Position numbers and translations under genes: made by a program. Below, piece after piece: positions 25,866 through 34,161 of a DNA stretch of 64,000 bases. The notes below the pieces were generated by a model, which saw only the letters and a program-made list of their open reading frames with translations, was not told the origin of the DNA and searched no databases. Source of the stretch: Saprospiraceae bacterium (GTDB lineage: Bacteria > Bacteroidota > Bacteroidia > Chitinophagales > Saprospiraceae). Within the stretch, counting starts at the first letter, position 1, and every line of letters starts with the position of its first letter. Where the stretch lies: assembly GCA_016713025.1 (NCBI GenBank), contig JADJPZ010000003.1:186001-250000 (forward strand), in the 5' to 3' direction.

Positions 25866-28469
25866 ATGAAAATTTATTTCAGGTACATATTTTTTCTAAC
25901 AATATTCTCCATTTGTATGTGTGCCGTTGCACAAGCACAGCAAGAAAATACTGTGATAGACTATAGCAGCAAAAATACATACGAAATCGGAGGCATCACC
26001 ATCATAGGTTCAGAAAACAGAGACCGTAATGCAATAAAATCTATCTCCGGGCTACGTGAAGGTGGCAAAATCCAGATACCTGGTCCGGCAGTTGGTGCAG
26101 CTATCAAATCACTGTTGAAGCTCCGCTTATTTGATGATGTTCAGATATATGTCGAAAAGACGGAAGGTAATGTGGTATTTTTAAAAATGATCCTGATCGA
26201 CAGACCTGCCCTCTCGCGATGGTCATTTTCAGGAGTCAAATCCGGTACACACGATGATCTCAATGAGGCGCTAAAAAATATTCTCACAAAAGGCGGTATC
26301 GTCACTGATGATCAGAAAGAACTGGCTAAAAGTAAAATTGTCAAGTATTTTGTTGATAAGGGAAAGCTCGACACTGAAGTCAAAGTTAAAGAAGTAGTGG
26401 AAGAAGGCAAAACATCTTCAGTAAGGTTGGAATTTGCGATTGATCCCAAAGAGCGTGTAAAGGTTGAAGATATCGTTTTTGATGGAAATAAAACGTATTC
26501 TGACAAGAAACTGAGAAAAAAGATGAGTAAGACAAAAAGAGCAGGAACACTGTTCAGAAAGTCAAAGTTTATCGAAAAAGAATATCAGGAAGATTTAAAA
26601 TCTCTGACCAAATTTTATCAGAATGAAGGGTTTAAAAATATGACCATCATTTCAGATACAACATATCGCGATGCCGAAGGTAATATCATGGTTAAAATCA
26701 AAATGGATGAAGGCCGTAAGCATTATTATCGAAATATCACCTGGAAAGGTAACTCTTTATATACAGATGAACAGCTGTATACGGTTTTAGGCATCTCCAG
26801 AGGTGACATATACAACCCCGAAATGCTGACTAACAGACTGAAATTCAGTCTTGATGGCAGAGATATATCTTCCTTGTATCTGGATGACGGATATCTTGGT
26901 TTTGATATTCAGCCTACAGAAATAGCCATAGAAAACGACTCCGTAGATCTCGAGATGAGGATATTTGAAGGGCCACAATTTACAGTGGAAAATGTAGTTA
27001 TCAAAGGAAATGACCGCACCAATGAGCATATCGTACGTCGGGAAATAAGAACCAGACCCGGTCAAAAATTCAGCAGAGGTGAGATCATGCGGTCTCAAAG
27101 AGAAATCATCAATCTGGGATATTTCAATCCTGAAAACCTTGATATTGGCACCAATGTAAACCAAAACCGAGGTACAGTAGATATTGTATATACTCTCGAA
27201 GAGAAACCTTCGGATCAGCTGGAATTATCAGCCGGATATGGAGGATTTAGTGGATTGATTGGAACACTCGGTGTCGTCTTTAATAACTTTTCTATCGGCA
27301 ATATTAAAAATCGGTCCACCTGGAGTCCACTTCCTCAAGGTGATGGTCAGAAATTGTCTGTACGACTACAATCCAACAGCAGGTTTTTCAGATCATACAA
27401 CGCATCATTTACTGAACCATGGCTCGGCGGTAAAAAACCGCGATCCTTTACTATAGGCGGAGTACATACAGCTTTTGATTACTCTCTGTCAGGGCAAGGA
27501 AAACTCGGCATCACAAGAGGATTTATTGGAATTGGATCTCAGTTGAAATGGCCGGATGACTTTTTTGCAAGTAATACCACTTTGAATATTGAAAAAATAG
27601 CTTTGGATAATTTTAGGTCCGGTGGATTTGCTATATCAAAAGGTACATTCAACAACTTCAGTATCCGACAGACTTTCACCCGTAGTAGTATCAATGATCC
27701 TTTGTTTCCACGCCGTGGATCTAGGATGACACTTTCATTACAGGTGACACCGCCGTATTCTCTATTTAGAAAAGAGAAATTTTTTGAAGTCTCAGAAGCA
27801 CAAAAAGAAGAAATACGTCGGGAACTTGCATTTGAAAATGGACCTGCGCGTCCTGTGGATGAAGCATCTGTAAATGCAAAAATTGAAGAGTTGAAAGAAG
27901 GAAGCAAATTCAGATATCTGGAATACCATAAGTGGAAGATCAGTGCAGAATGGTACTTCAACATCGTAGACAAACTGGTAGTAGCAACCAACATAAAAAT
28001 AGGTATTTTGGGTGCATACAATCGGGACATAGGCATACCACCATTTGAAAGATTTGAACTGGGTGGAGATGGTATTAACAATCAAAACGCCGGATTGCAG
28101 GGTAAAGAAATTATAGCATTGAGAGGCTATGATACCCGAGATATCACCGGCAACGGAGAACAAACCAATACAGGAGGATTTCAGGGAGCACCTATATATA
28201 ATAAATATACTGTGGAGTTCAGATATCCACTATCTCTGAATCCGAACTCGACCATCTTTCTCACCAGCTGGATTCAGGGCGGAAACGCGTACCGGTCAGC
28301 CAAAACCTTTAATCCTTTTGATCTGAAGAGATCAGCTGGATTTGGTGCCAGGGTATTTCTGCCCATGTTTGGATTACTTGGGTTTGACTACGGTTGGGGA
28401 TTTGACAAACAAGTCACAGATGGTAAATACGGAAGATTTAATATTGTCCTAGGTTTCGAGCCTGAATAA
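25866..28469 (+). CDS. bamA: Outer-membrane protein assembly factor BamA
   Basis: 867 residues. Signal peptide MKIYFRYIFFLTIFSICMCAVAQAQ, then a run of POTRA domains (about residues 35-430; e.g. VKVEDIVFDGNKTYSDKKLRKKM, FTVENVVIKGNDRTNEHIVRREI), then the 16-strand barrel with LRGYDTRDITGN (the equivalent of the VRGF/Y segment near residue 755) and a C-terminus ending in FNIVLGFEPE. Inserts proteins into the outer membrane. With uppS upstream and ompH/skp downstream it forms an envelope-assembly cluster seen across Bacteroidota. Confidence 0.93.
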   Translation: MKIYFRYIFFLTIFSICMCAVAQAQQENTVIDYSSKNTYEIGGITIIGSENRDRNAIKSISGLREGGKIQIPGPAVGAAIKSLLKLRLFDDVQIYVEKTEGNVVFLKMILIDRPALSRWSFSGVKSGTHDDLNEALKNILTKGGIVTDDQKELAKSKIVKYFVDKGKLDTEVKVKEVVEEGKTSSVRLEFAIDPKERVKVEDIVFDGNKTYSDKKLRKKMSKTKRAGTLFRKSKFIEKEYQEDLKSLTKFYQNEGFKNMTIISDTTYRDAEGNIMVKIKMDEGRKHYYRNITWKGNSLYTDEQLYTVLGISRGDIYNPEMLTNRLKFSLDGRDISSLYLDDGYLGFDIQPTEIAIENDSVDLEMRIFEGPQFTVENVVIKGNDRTNEHIVRREIRTRPGQKFSRGEIMRSQREIINLGYFNPENLDIGTNVNQNRGTVDIVYTLEEKPSDQLELSAGYGGFSGLIGTLGVVFNNFSIGNIKNRSTWSPLPQGDGQKLSVRLQSNSRFFRSYNASFTEPWLGGKKPRSFTIGGVHTAFDYSLSGQGKLGITRGFIGIGSQLKWPDDFFASNTTLNIEKIALDNFRSGGFAISKGTFNNFSIRQTFTRSSINDPLFPRRGSRMTLSLQVTPPYSLFRKEKFFEVSEAQKEEIRRELAFENGPARPVDEASVNAKIEELKEGSKFRYLEYHKWKISAEWYFNIVDKLVVATNIKIGILGAYNRDIGIPPFERFELGGDGINNQNAGLQGKEIIALRGYDTRDITGNGEQTNTGGFQGAPIYNKYTVEFRYPLSLNPNSTIFLTSWIQGGNAYRSAKTFNPFDLKRSAGFGARVFLPMFGLLGFDYGWGFDKQVTDGKYGRFNIVLGFEPE

Positions 28470-28567
28470 TATTAAAATTTAGTTAAACCAAAAATTCTAA
28501 GTAACAACATACACTAATTATCCAGTCTAATAACAAACGTTAAATTTTTAAAAACAACTTAAACAAA

Positions 28568-29074
28568 ATGAAATACGCACTTTTTACAATTCTGTTTTCG
28601 ATTTTTACTTTTTTCACTGCAGATGCTCAGAAATTTGGATATGTCAATACTCAGGAGTTATTGAGCAACATGACCGAAATGAAACTGGCAGACAATCAGA
28701 TACAAGCTTTTCAAAATGAACTTGTATCAAAGGGAGAACAAATGGTGATAAAGTTTGAAACAGAATACAAAGCCTATATGAATGAAGCCAATGGCGGTAC
28801 CCTTTCTAAGGTGCAGATGCAGCAGAAGGAATCTGTATTGGTCGCCAAGCAGGATGAAATCAAAAAATATGAAGTAGAAATTCAGCAAAAAGTGGCTGCA
28901 AAGAAAGAAGAACTGTACAAACCTGTAATCGATAAAGTAAAGGCAGAAATCGAAAAATTGGGCAAAGCAGGTGGATATACCATCATCTTTGACTCTGCAC
29001 CAGGTATGATCCTTCATGCTGCAGATTCTGAAAATCTGATGCCTGTATTGAAATCAAAATTAGGTATTCCCTGA
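28568..29074 (+). CDS. OmpH/Skp-family periplasmic chaperone
   Basis: 168 residues; signal peptide MKYALFTILFSIFTFFTADA then QKFGYVNTQELLSNMTEMKLADNQIQAF, typical of the Skp N-terminus. The middle (about residues 45-125) is a long charged coiled-coil rich in Lys, Glu and Gln, followed by the conserved IIFDSAPGMILHAADSENLM tail. It holds unfolded outer-membrane proteins in the periplasm on their way to BamA. It lies 98 bases after bamA and is followed by a strong terminator. Confidence 0.9.
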   Translation: MKYALFTILFSIFTFFTADAQKFGYVNTQELLSNMTEMKLADNQIQAFQNELVSKGEQMVIKFETEYKAYMNEANGGTLSKVQMQQKESVLVAKQDEIKKYEVEIQQKVAAKKEELYKPVIDKVKAEIEKLGKAGGYTIIFDSAPGMILHAADSENLMPVLKSKLGIP

Positions 29075-29271
29075 TATTTATAAAGAAATAGTTTAAATAT
29101 TTCTACTTTGTCACCTTCAAAAATCAAAGTGAATTACACTTTTATCAAAATGTAATAGACCCGATAAATGTATTGGTTATTTGGGGTCACAACTGTTGGG
29201 TTAACCCAACAGTTTCCAATCAACCAGAAAGTCCGGGTAATTTAACAAATTACAAATATTTAAAAGCTCTT

Positions 29272-29312
29272 AAAAGCCTGAATCAAATGCAATCATTTGA
29301 TTCAGGCTTTTT
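29272..29312. terminator. Strong bidirectional terminator after ompH
   Basis: AAAAGCCTGAATCAAATG, a short loop, then CATTTGATTCAGGCTTTTT: a stem of about 17 pairs with an A tract before and a T tract after. Ends the uppS-bamA-ompH unit. Confidence 0.85.
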
Positions 29313-29324
29313 ACTACATAAAAA

Positions 29325-29475
29325 TCTAAAATGAATTTCCTATTCCAGACCAAATTTACTGCAAAATAAGGCACTATGTTCATTTTTGACTTCGCACCAT
29401 AGCGATGCTATGATTTGTCGTCAAAAATGCTTATTTTATTGTACTTTTGATCTTCATTACGGAACTCATTTTAGA
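29325..29475. repeat. Palindromic miniature element, copy 2 (151 bp core)
   Basis: Same ends (TCTAAAATGA...TCATTTTAGA) and exactly the same length as copy 1 at 13301-13451, in inverted orientation: the centre reads CTTCGCACCATAG..CTATGATTTGTCG, the inverse of copy 1. The right flank TCATTTTAGATATTTAGGT is identical to the inverse of copy 1's left flank. The two arms have diverged from each other but pair over most of their length. Confidence 0.7.
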
Positions 29476-29504
29476 TATTTAGGTACTATTTATAGTATTT
29501 GCTA

Positions 29505-29984
29505 TTATGGCACACAGTCGGTTTTTCTCCTTGTATCAGTAATTGATACGATTTTCCAAAAACCATTTATTTTGGCCATTAAAAATACGTTGACGCCACA
29601 GTGACTGAAGACGTCATTCAAGTAAAATCTGTAAGGTGTCCATGCCATCGCCAAATCCCTATCAATTTTGATGTCTATACTTGTGAGTCTTTCGTCATAC
29701 TTCACACCTTGTCGTTTAGTCCCTATAGTATTTAGAAAATCCTGTGCAGACTGATCTCTGACTCTAATACCCGCATCTGTTAATGTGACGACAGACTTCA
29801 ATACAAAATTTTCAGCAAAAACTGATCTCACCATAGCAGAGTCAAATATGGCCATCCCATCAAACATGGTCAAAATACTTTTTTTTATAAGGTCCTCATC
29901 ATCTTGAGCATTTAAGTGATAAGTTGGAAAAAAGGCACTAAATATCAAAAATAGGAGTAGATAATAATTTTTAATTTGGCTCAT
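29505..29984 (-). CDS. NTF2/SnoaL-like exported protein
   Basis: About 159 residues when started at the ATG at 29984 (MSQIKNYYLLLFLIFSAFFP), which gives a clean signal peptide ending near LNAQDDED; a longer open frame reaches an in-frame start at 30017 but adds only MIVFFFINTFI. The mature part looks like a SnoaL/NTF2-like fold: KKSILTMFDGMAIFDSAMVRSVFAENFVLKSV, then DLAMAWTPYRFYLNDVFSHCGVNVFLMAKINGFWKIVSITDTRR. Members are small binding or catalytic domains whose role varies. Convergent with ompH, so not part of that operon. Confidence 0.72.
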   Translation of the reverse strand: MSQIKNYYLLLFLIFSAFFPTYHLNAQDDEDLIKKSILTMFDGMAIFDSAMVRSVFAENFVLKSVVTLTDAGIRVRDQSAQDFLNTIGTKRQGVKYDERLTSIDIKIDRDLAMAWTPYRFYLNDVFSHCGVNVFLMAKINGFWKIVSITDTRRKTDCVP

Positions 29985-30075
29985 AATGAAGGTGTTTATA
30001 AAAAAAAATACAATCAAAAATTAAAACATCCTGCAAATAAAATATTTTCAAGCTGATGTTTTATATTTAATACAT

Positions 30076-30083
30076 TAATTTTG
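30076..30083 (+). promoter_or_regulatory. -7 box of the ubiE promoter
   Basis: TAATTTTG fits TAnnTTTG; 56 bases before the ubiE ATG. Confidence 0.35.
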
Positions 30084-30139
30084 CTAAAATTTTCAACAAA
30101 CATAACTTAAGTTTGTAAAGGATAAAATTAAATCGATTT

Positions 30140-30874
30140 ATGTCAGTATATAAAACCATAACACCATACGAAGACGATACTTCCAAAAAAGGTCAAGTCA
30201 CAAAGATGTTTGATAAGATAGCACCTTATTATGATCATCTCAACAGAGTCTTATCATTGGGTATCGATGTTTTGTGGCGCAAAAAAGCTATCAGCATTTT
30301 GGCCAAAGAAAAGCCCCGAACTATACTTGACATTGCTACCGGCACAGCGGATTTAGCGATAGAAGCTGCTCGTGTGATCAAACCTGAAAAAATCACAGGT
30401 CTGGACATATCAGCCAACATGCTCAAAATTGGAGACCAAAAAATCAATAAACTCGGATTGAACGATATCATTACATTGGAACTCGGAGATAGCGAAAATC
30501 TGAAATATCAAACTGAAAGTTTTGATGCTGTGATGGCAGCATTTGGTGTCAGGAACTTTGAAAATCTGGAAAAGGGTCTGGCTGAAATGTACAGAGTGCT
30601 CAAGCCAGGAGGCACCTTATTAGTACTTGAATTTTCCAAACCGAGGCATTTCCCCTTAAAACAAGGCTTCAATATATACTTTAAAAACATTTTGCCCGTT
30701 ATAGGTAAGATAAGATCAAAAGATAATAAGGCTTATAAATATCTGTATGAATCGGTACAAGTATTTCCTGATTACGATGATTTTATAAGTATTCTCATCA
30801 AACTTGGGTATTCCGAGGCAAATTTTAAAGTATTAAGCGCTGGCATATGTTGCATTTATTTTGCAAAAAAATAG
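30140..30874 (+). CDS. ubiE: Demethylmenaquinone methyltransferase
   Basis: 244-residue SAM-dependent methyltransferase for the last step of menaquinone synthesis. Motifs: MFDKIAPYYDHLNRVLSLGIDVLWRKKA (family N-terminus), ILDIATGTADLAIEAA (SAM motif I, about residues 61-76), AFGVRNFENLEKGLAEMYRVLKPGGTLLVLEFSKP (family signature, about 133-169). Together with mqnC at 13.8-14.9 kb it shows a futalosine-type menaquinone pathway. Its last 28 bases overlap the start of porT, a pairing seen in other Bacteroidota. Confidence 0.93.
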   Translation: MSVYKTITPYEDDTSKKGQVTKMFDKIAPYYDHLNRVLSLGIDVLWRKKAISILAKEKPRTILDIATGTADLAIEAARVIKPEKITGLDISANMLKIGDQKINKLGLNDIITLELGDSENLKYQTESFDAVMAAFGVRNFENLEKGLAEMYRVLKPGGTLLVLEFSKPRHFPLKQGFNIYFKNILPVIGKIRSKDNKAYKYLYESVQVFPDYDDFISILIKLGYSEANFKVLSAGICCIYFAKK

Positions 30875-31560
30875 TCTTCATCATAGTTTTGGTTCTCCTA
30901 TCAGAGGCGTCTTATGGCCAGGTGAGTGGTAAGGATAATCGTAATTTTAAGGATTTCAATAGAAAATCATATTACTTCGGTATCAACATAGGATTCAACA
31001 ATTCAGGATACAAACTGCACCAATCCAGTTTTTTTATCAACAACGACAGTATCAGGGTCACTGAAGGTCTTAATGAGATAGGTGTCAATATGCACATGAT
31101 CACCAATCTGAAATTGGGGGAATATTTTGATTTCAGGTTTTTACCGGGTTTCTCTTTTGCTCAACGTGGATTTGAGTTTTCTGCCGTGTCTACTCAAGAA
31201 AGAATTGATGTCAGAAAGATTGAATCCGTATTTTTTGAACTTCCATTTCATCTGCGGTTTAAATCTGAGCCATATAAAGATAAAAGGATGTTTGTAGTAG
31301 CCGGATTAAAGTATAGCTATGATGTCCAGACCAACTCTAAATCCAGAAAGACATTGCTGAAAATAGCCCCGCATGACTTTCAGTATGAGGTAGGAGTCGG
31401 AATGCAGATGTTTTATCCATATTTTATATTTTCGCCTGAGATAAAATTTTCCAGAGGCATATCCAATATATTACTCTACGACAGGGTACAAAATGAAGCT
31501 CGTGTCCTCGAAAACGTTGCATCACAGATATTTACGATATCATTCAATTTTGAAGGGTAG
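30847..31560 (+). CDS. porT: PorT-like outer-membrane protein of type IX secretion
   Basis: 237 residues with signal peptide (LFCKKIVFIIVLVLLSEASYGQ) and an outer-membrane beta-barrel pattern: SYYFGINIGFNNSGYKLHQ, LGEYFDFRFLPGFSFAQRGFEF, VFFELPFHLRFKSEP, YEVGVGMQMFYPYFIFSPEIKFSRGI and a C-terminal FTISFNFEG. This matches PorT, needed for type IX secretion in Porphyromonas and for gliding in other members. The 28-base overlap with ubiE couples their translation. The adhesin at 46-58 kb, with its C-terminal sorting domain, is a likely client of the system. Confidence 0.82.
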   Translation: MLHLFCKKIVFIIVLVLLSEASYGQVSGKDNRNFKDFNRKSYYFGINIGFNNSGYKLHQSSFFINNDSIRVTEGLNEIGVNMHMITNLKLGEYFDFRFLPGFSFAQRGFEFSAVSTQERIDVRKIESVFFELPFHLRFKSEPYKDKRMFVVAGLKYSYDVQTNSKSRKTLLKIAPHDFQYEVGVGMQMFYPYFIFSPEIKFSRGISNILLYDRVQNEARVLENVASQIFTISFNFEG

Positions 31561-31730
31561 AAGACTAATATAAATGAGTGAATGATGAAATATAGAAACA
31601 ACCCAATTTTAATTTGTCATTCAGAGCATTTGATTTTGGTAAAAGTAAAAATTTCTCAAAACGAGTAATTTTCTACAAAAATAGGAAACTAAAAAGTTCG
31701 TGTATTTGTTATCCTGTCAAATAGTTATTA

Positions 31731-31961
31731 GTGATGAAACAAACAAATCATGTAGTACCTTCCGAAACCCAAGGTAGATGGACTGTTAAGAAATCTGGTT
31801 CAATAAGAATTTCCAGATCATTCGATCGCAAAGAAGATGCAGTTAGATACGGAAGAGAATTAAGTAGAAGAGAAGAAACTGAGCTATATATACATAAAAA
31901 AGATGGATTGATTCAAGAGAGATACTCTTATGGAAAAGATCCTTTTCCACCAAAAGGATAA
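31731..31961 (+). CDS. DUF2188-domain small protein
   Basis: 76 residues: NHVVPSETQGRWTVKKSGSIRISRSFDRKEDAVRYGRELSRREETELYIHKKDGLIQERYSYGKDPFPPKG. Pattern as in DUF2188: WxVK followed by S..F..K..A...G...... ELYIH..DG.I. No catalytic residues recognised. It ends 3 bases before the Rossmann-like gene at 31965, so the two are one transcription unit. It may bind the partner or serve as a small regulator; nothing is known for sure. Confidence 0.72.
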   Translation: MMKQTNHVVPSETQGRWTVKKSGSIRISRSFDRKEDAVRYGRELSRREETELYIHKKDGLIQERYSYGKDPFPPKG

Positions 31962-31964
31962 AAA

Positions 31965-32474
31965 ATGGCAAAACACCATAATTATGACATAAATATATTT
32001 GTTAATTGCCCATTTGACGATAAATACTTTGACCTTTTACAAACGCTTGTTTTTACCATTACCTATTACGGATTCATTCCCAGAATTAGCTTAGAAAGTT
32101 CAGATTCAGGTCAACCAAGGCTTGAGAAAATTGTTCAGTTGATTTTGGAATCCAGATATTCAATTCATGATCTTTCAAGATTACAATCTAAATCAATTAA
32201 CGAGTTTTATCGTTTAAATATGCCCTTTGAACTTGGAGTAGACTATGGACTTCGGAAATTTAATCAGGAATATGCAGACAAAAGGTCACTTATTCTTGAA
32301 ACCGAAAGATACGATTACATGAAAGCTATTTCCGATATCAATGGATTTGATATTAAAAATCACAATGATACCCCATTTGAACTCATTCAATGTCTTAGAT
32401 CTTGGTTTTCAGAAACTTTGAAAGTGTCGGATTTAAATGGGTCAGCTAAAGTTTATATTGATTTTCACTACTAA
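31965..32474 (+). pseudogene. Rossmann-like (TIR/deoxyribosyltransferase-like) protein, cut by an IS4-type element
   Basis: The first 167 codons (to 32465) belong to the original gene; the final two residues and stop come from the inserted element. N-terminal INIFVNCPFDDKYFDLLQTL resembles strand 1 and helix 1 of TIR and nucleoside 2-deoxyribosyltransferase folds; SIHDLSR (residues 66-72) and NMPFELGVDYG (85-95) look like the D.(S/T)...N...ELG.A.G pattern whose Glu is catalytic in that superfamily (here Glu 89). Removing the element and one copy of the 9-bp duplication joins it in frame to the piece at 33893-34048, giving 218 residues. Together with the DUF2188 gene 3 bases upstream it could be a small NAD- or nucleotide-cleaving defence or stress module; that function is inference. 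Confidence 0.65.
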
Positions 32475-32496
32475 CCGACTTAAAAAATAAAAAAGC

Positions 32497-32524
32497 GGGT
32501 TAACCTCAAAGATTAACCCTTTTG
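32497..32524 (+). terminator. Hairpin inside the left end of the IS4-type element
   Basis: GGGTTAA, 9-base loop, TTAACCC followed by TTTT. Probably ends transcripts entering from the DUF2188/Rossmann-like genes. Confidence 0.6.
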
Positions 32525-32555
32525 TCATACCTTTTGGCTACCAAACACACTAAGT

Positions 32556-33784
32556 ATGACAGTCAAAGATAACTCAAAAAAATTAGTCGGTCAGCCAATT
32601 TTCAAACAATTGATTGATTTTATACCAAAAGATAAGTTTGCAGTATTAGCACTAACCCACAAAACAGATAAGCATTATAGGTCATTCCCTGCTTGGACGC
32701 AACTGATCACTATGCTTTTCGGAATATTTAGCAGATGTGATTCTATGGGTGAAATATGTGATGGAATGATGGGAATGCAAGGTAAATTAAATCATCTTGG
32801 ACTTAAATCGTCACCTGCCAGAAGTACTGCTGGTGATGGATTGAGAGAACGAGACAACGTGTTTTTTGAAAAGCTGTACTTTGAACTTCTGCAACATTTT
32901 AAGCCAATTTTGTCGGTCAGCCGCATTAATAATGTATCATTCAGCGACCTATTTATCTTTGATTCGAGTACCATTAGACTATTTTCTGATATTATGAAAG
33001 GTGTGGGGCGCAATCCAAAGGATGACGGCAGGAAGAAAGGTGGGCTCAAAGTCCATATGCTCATTGATGCACACGCTGATACCCCTGCGTTTGTAAAGAT
33101 CAGCGAAGCCAAATGTCATGATAAAACTTTTATTCAATACCTAAACCTTCCCGAGCATAGTATGGTGGTGTTTGACAGGGCTTATAACCATTACCTCCAA
33201 TTTGCTAAATTTACAGGCAAGAAGATCAATTTTGTATGTAGATTGAAGAAAAATGCAGTGTATGACATCATAGAACAAACATATTGTAAAGAACTGAACG
33301 ACACAGAATATGGTGTCTTGAAAGAAGAACACATACACCTTAAATACAAGGACAACGGAGAAGAAAAAGCGTTGTGCTTGAGGAAAGTCACGTACAAAGA
33401 CGAAAAAGGAAGGGTATATGAGTTTATCACCAATAACTTTGAAATAAAAAGAGAAGAAGTAGCTTATATATATAAACTCTGGTGGAATATAGAGCTCCTG
33501 TTCAAGAAATTGAAACAAAATTTTCAATTGCACTTTTTCTATTCAGAAACAGAAAACGGGATAAAGACACAAATATGGTGCACATTGATAGCACAATTAC
33601 TACTCCTGATACTAAAAGTAAAATCCGAAACAAAAAAGCCTTCTCTACAGTGGCAGCATTGGTGAGGATCCATATGATAAGCCTCATAGATGTAATCTGG
33701 ATGGTTGAAAACAGCCGCAGAACTTATGTAAAAGCCACAAAGACAAAAAATAAATCACCCTGTCCTCAATTATCGATCTTTTAA
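32556..33784 (+). CDS. IS4-family transposase, frameshifted near the C-terminus
   Basis: N-terminal DUF4372-like domain (FKQLIDFIPKDKFAVLALTHKTDKHYRSFPAWTQLITMLFG), then the DDE catalytic domain: FIFDSSTIRLF (first Asp), MVVFDRAYNHY (second Asp) and YKLWWNIELLFKKLKQNF (Glu, the Y-(2)-R/W-W..E signature). The frame that starts at 32556 stops at 33665 with SLQWQHW; the natural ending AFSTVAALVRIHMISL...CPQLSIF lies in the neighbouring frame to 33784. The break is at the A6 run 33632-33637: one more A gives a 409-residue protein. Because the tail is short, the sequenced version might still be partly active, but sequence error is likely. Confidence 0.88.
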
Positions 33785-33892
33785 AATATGGGGGTACTAA
33801 AGGAAGTCTTAAACAATGGTCATTGACAGTCAGTTGTTTATAGGTGAAATTTGATGAATTATAATTTAAGTCGGTTAATAGTGATTGATTTT

Positions 33893-34048
33893 ATTAATTT
33901 TAATACTTGGTTGTTTCAAATAAAATTGACAAAATATTTATTGTCCCACAACTCAAATGATTCAGAAATATTTGCTAAAAAAGAAATTGAAGAAATGACA
34001 ATACCTGAATATATTGAAAGTATAAATGCCTGGAAAAACAGAGGGTAA
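33893..34048 (+). pseudogene. C-terminal fragment of the interrupted Rossmann-like gene
   Basis: Starts directly after the right-hand copy of ATTGATTTT. Reading VYIDF (from before the element) straight into INFNTWLFQIKLTKYLLSHN...EEMTIPEYIESINAWKNRG gives a continuous frame of 51 further residues and a TAA stop. The longer open frame from 33851 takes its first residues from the element end and is not the original start. Confidence 0.75.
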
Positions 34049-34049
34049 C

Positions 34050-34145
34050 TTAGAGTATGTTTAAATTTATATTGCTTTATAATCAATGTATTATGAACCT
34101 GACCTAAAAATGATAGCACTATATATTTCACTTGCCGCCTCTAAT
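34050..34145 (-). repeat. Dispersed repeat, copy C
   Basis: Inverse of copies A and B: begins TTAGAGTATGTTTAAATTTA, contains AATCAATGTATTATGAACCTGACC and ends near CACTTGCCGCCTCTAATG. Right boundary is approximate. Fills the gap between the Rossmann-like gene fragment and the end of lptD. Confidence 0.6.
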
Positions 34146-34161
34146 GAAGTTTTAAGACCGT

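Larger units (their letters stand above)
29075..29504. other. 430-bp spacer: terminator and palindromic element
   Basis: Between ompH and the convergent NTF2-like gene. Holds a short GGGTTAACCC palindrome near 29200, a terminator at 29272-29312 and the second 151-bp palindromic element at 29325-29475. No gene seen. Confidence 0.55.
32466..33883 (+). mobile_element. IS4-type insertion sequence, 1,418 bp
   Basis: Left end CACTACTAACCGACTTAAA and right end TTTAAGTCGGTTAATAGTG are inverted repeats with one mismatch in 19. The flanks are a perfect 9-bp direct duplication, ATTGATTTT, at 32457-32465 and 33884-33892. The inside holds one transposase gene and a terminator-like hairpin just inside the left end that would block incoming transcription. 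Confidence 0.93.

Noticed and set aside
33851..34048. A separate 65-codon gene after the IS4-type element
   Set aside because: The first residues come from the end of the element; the rest is the displaced tail of the interrupted Rossmann-like gene.
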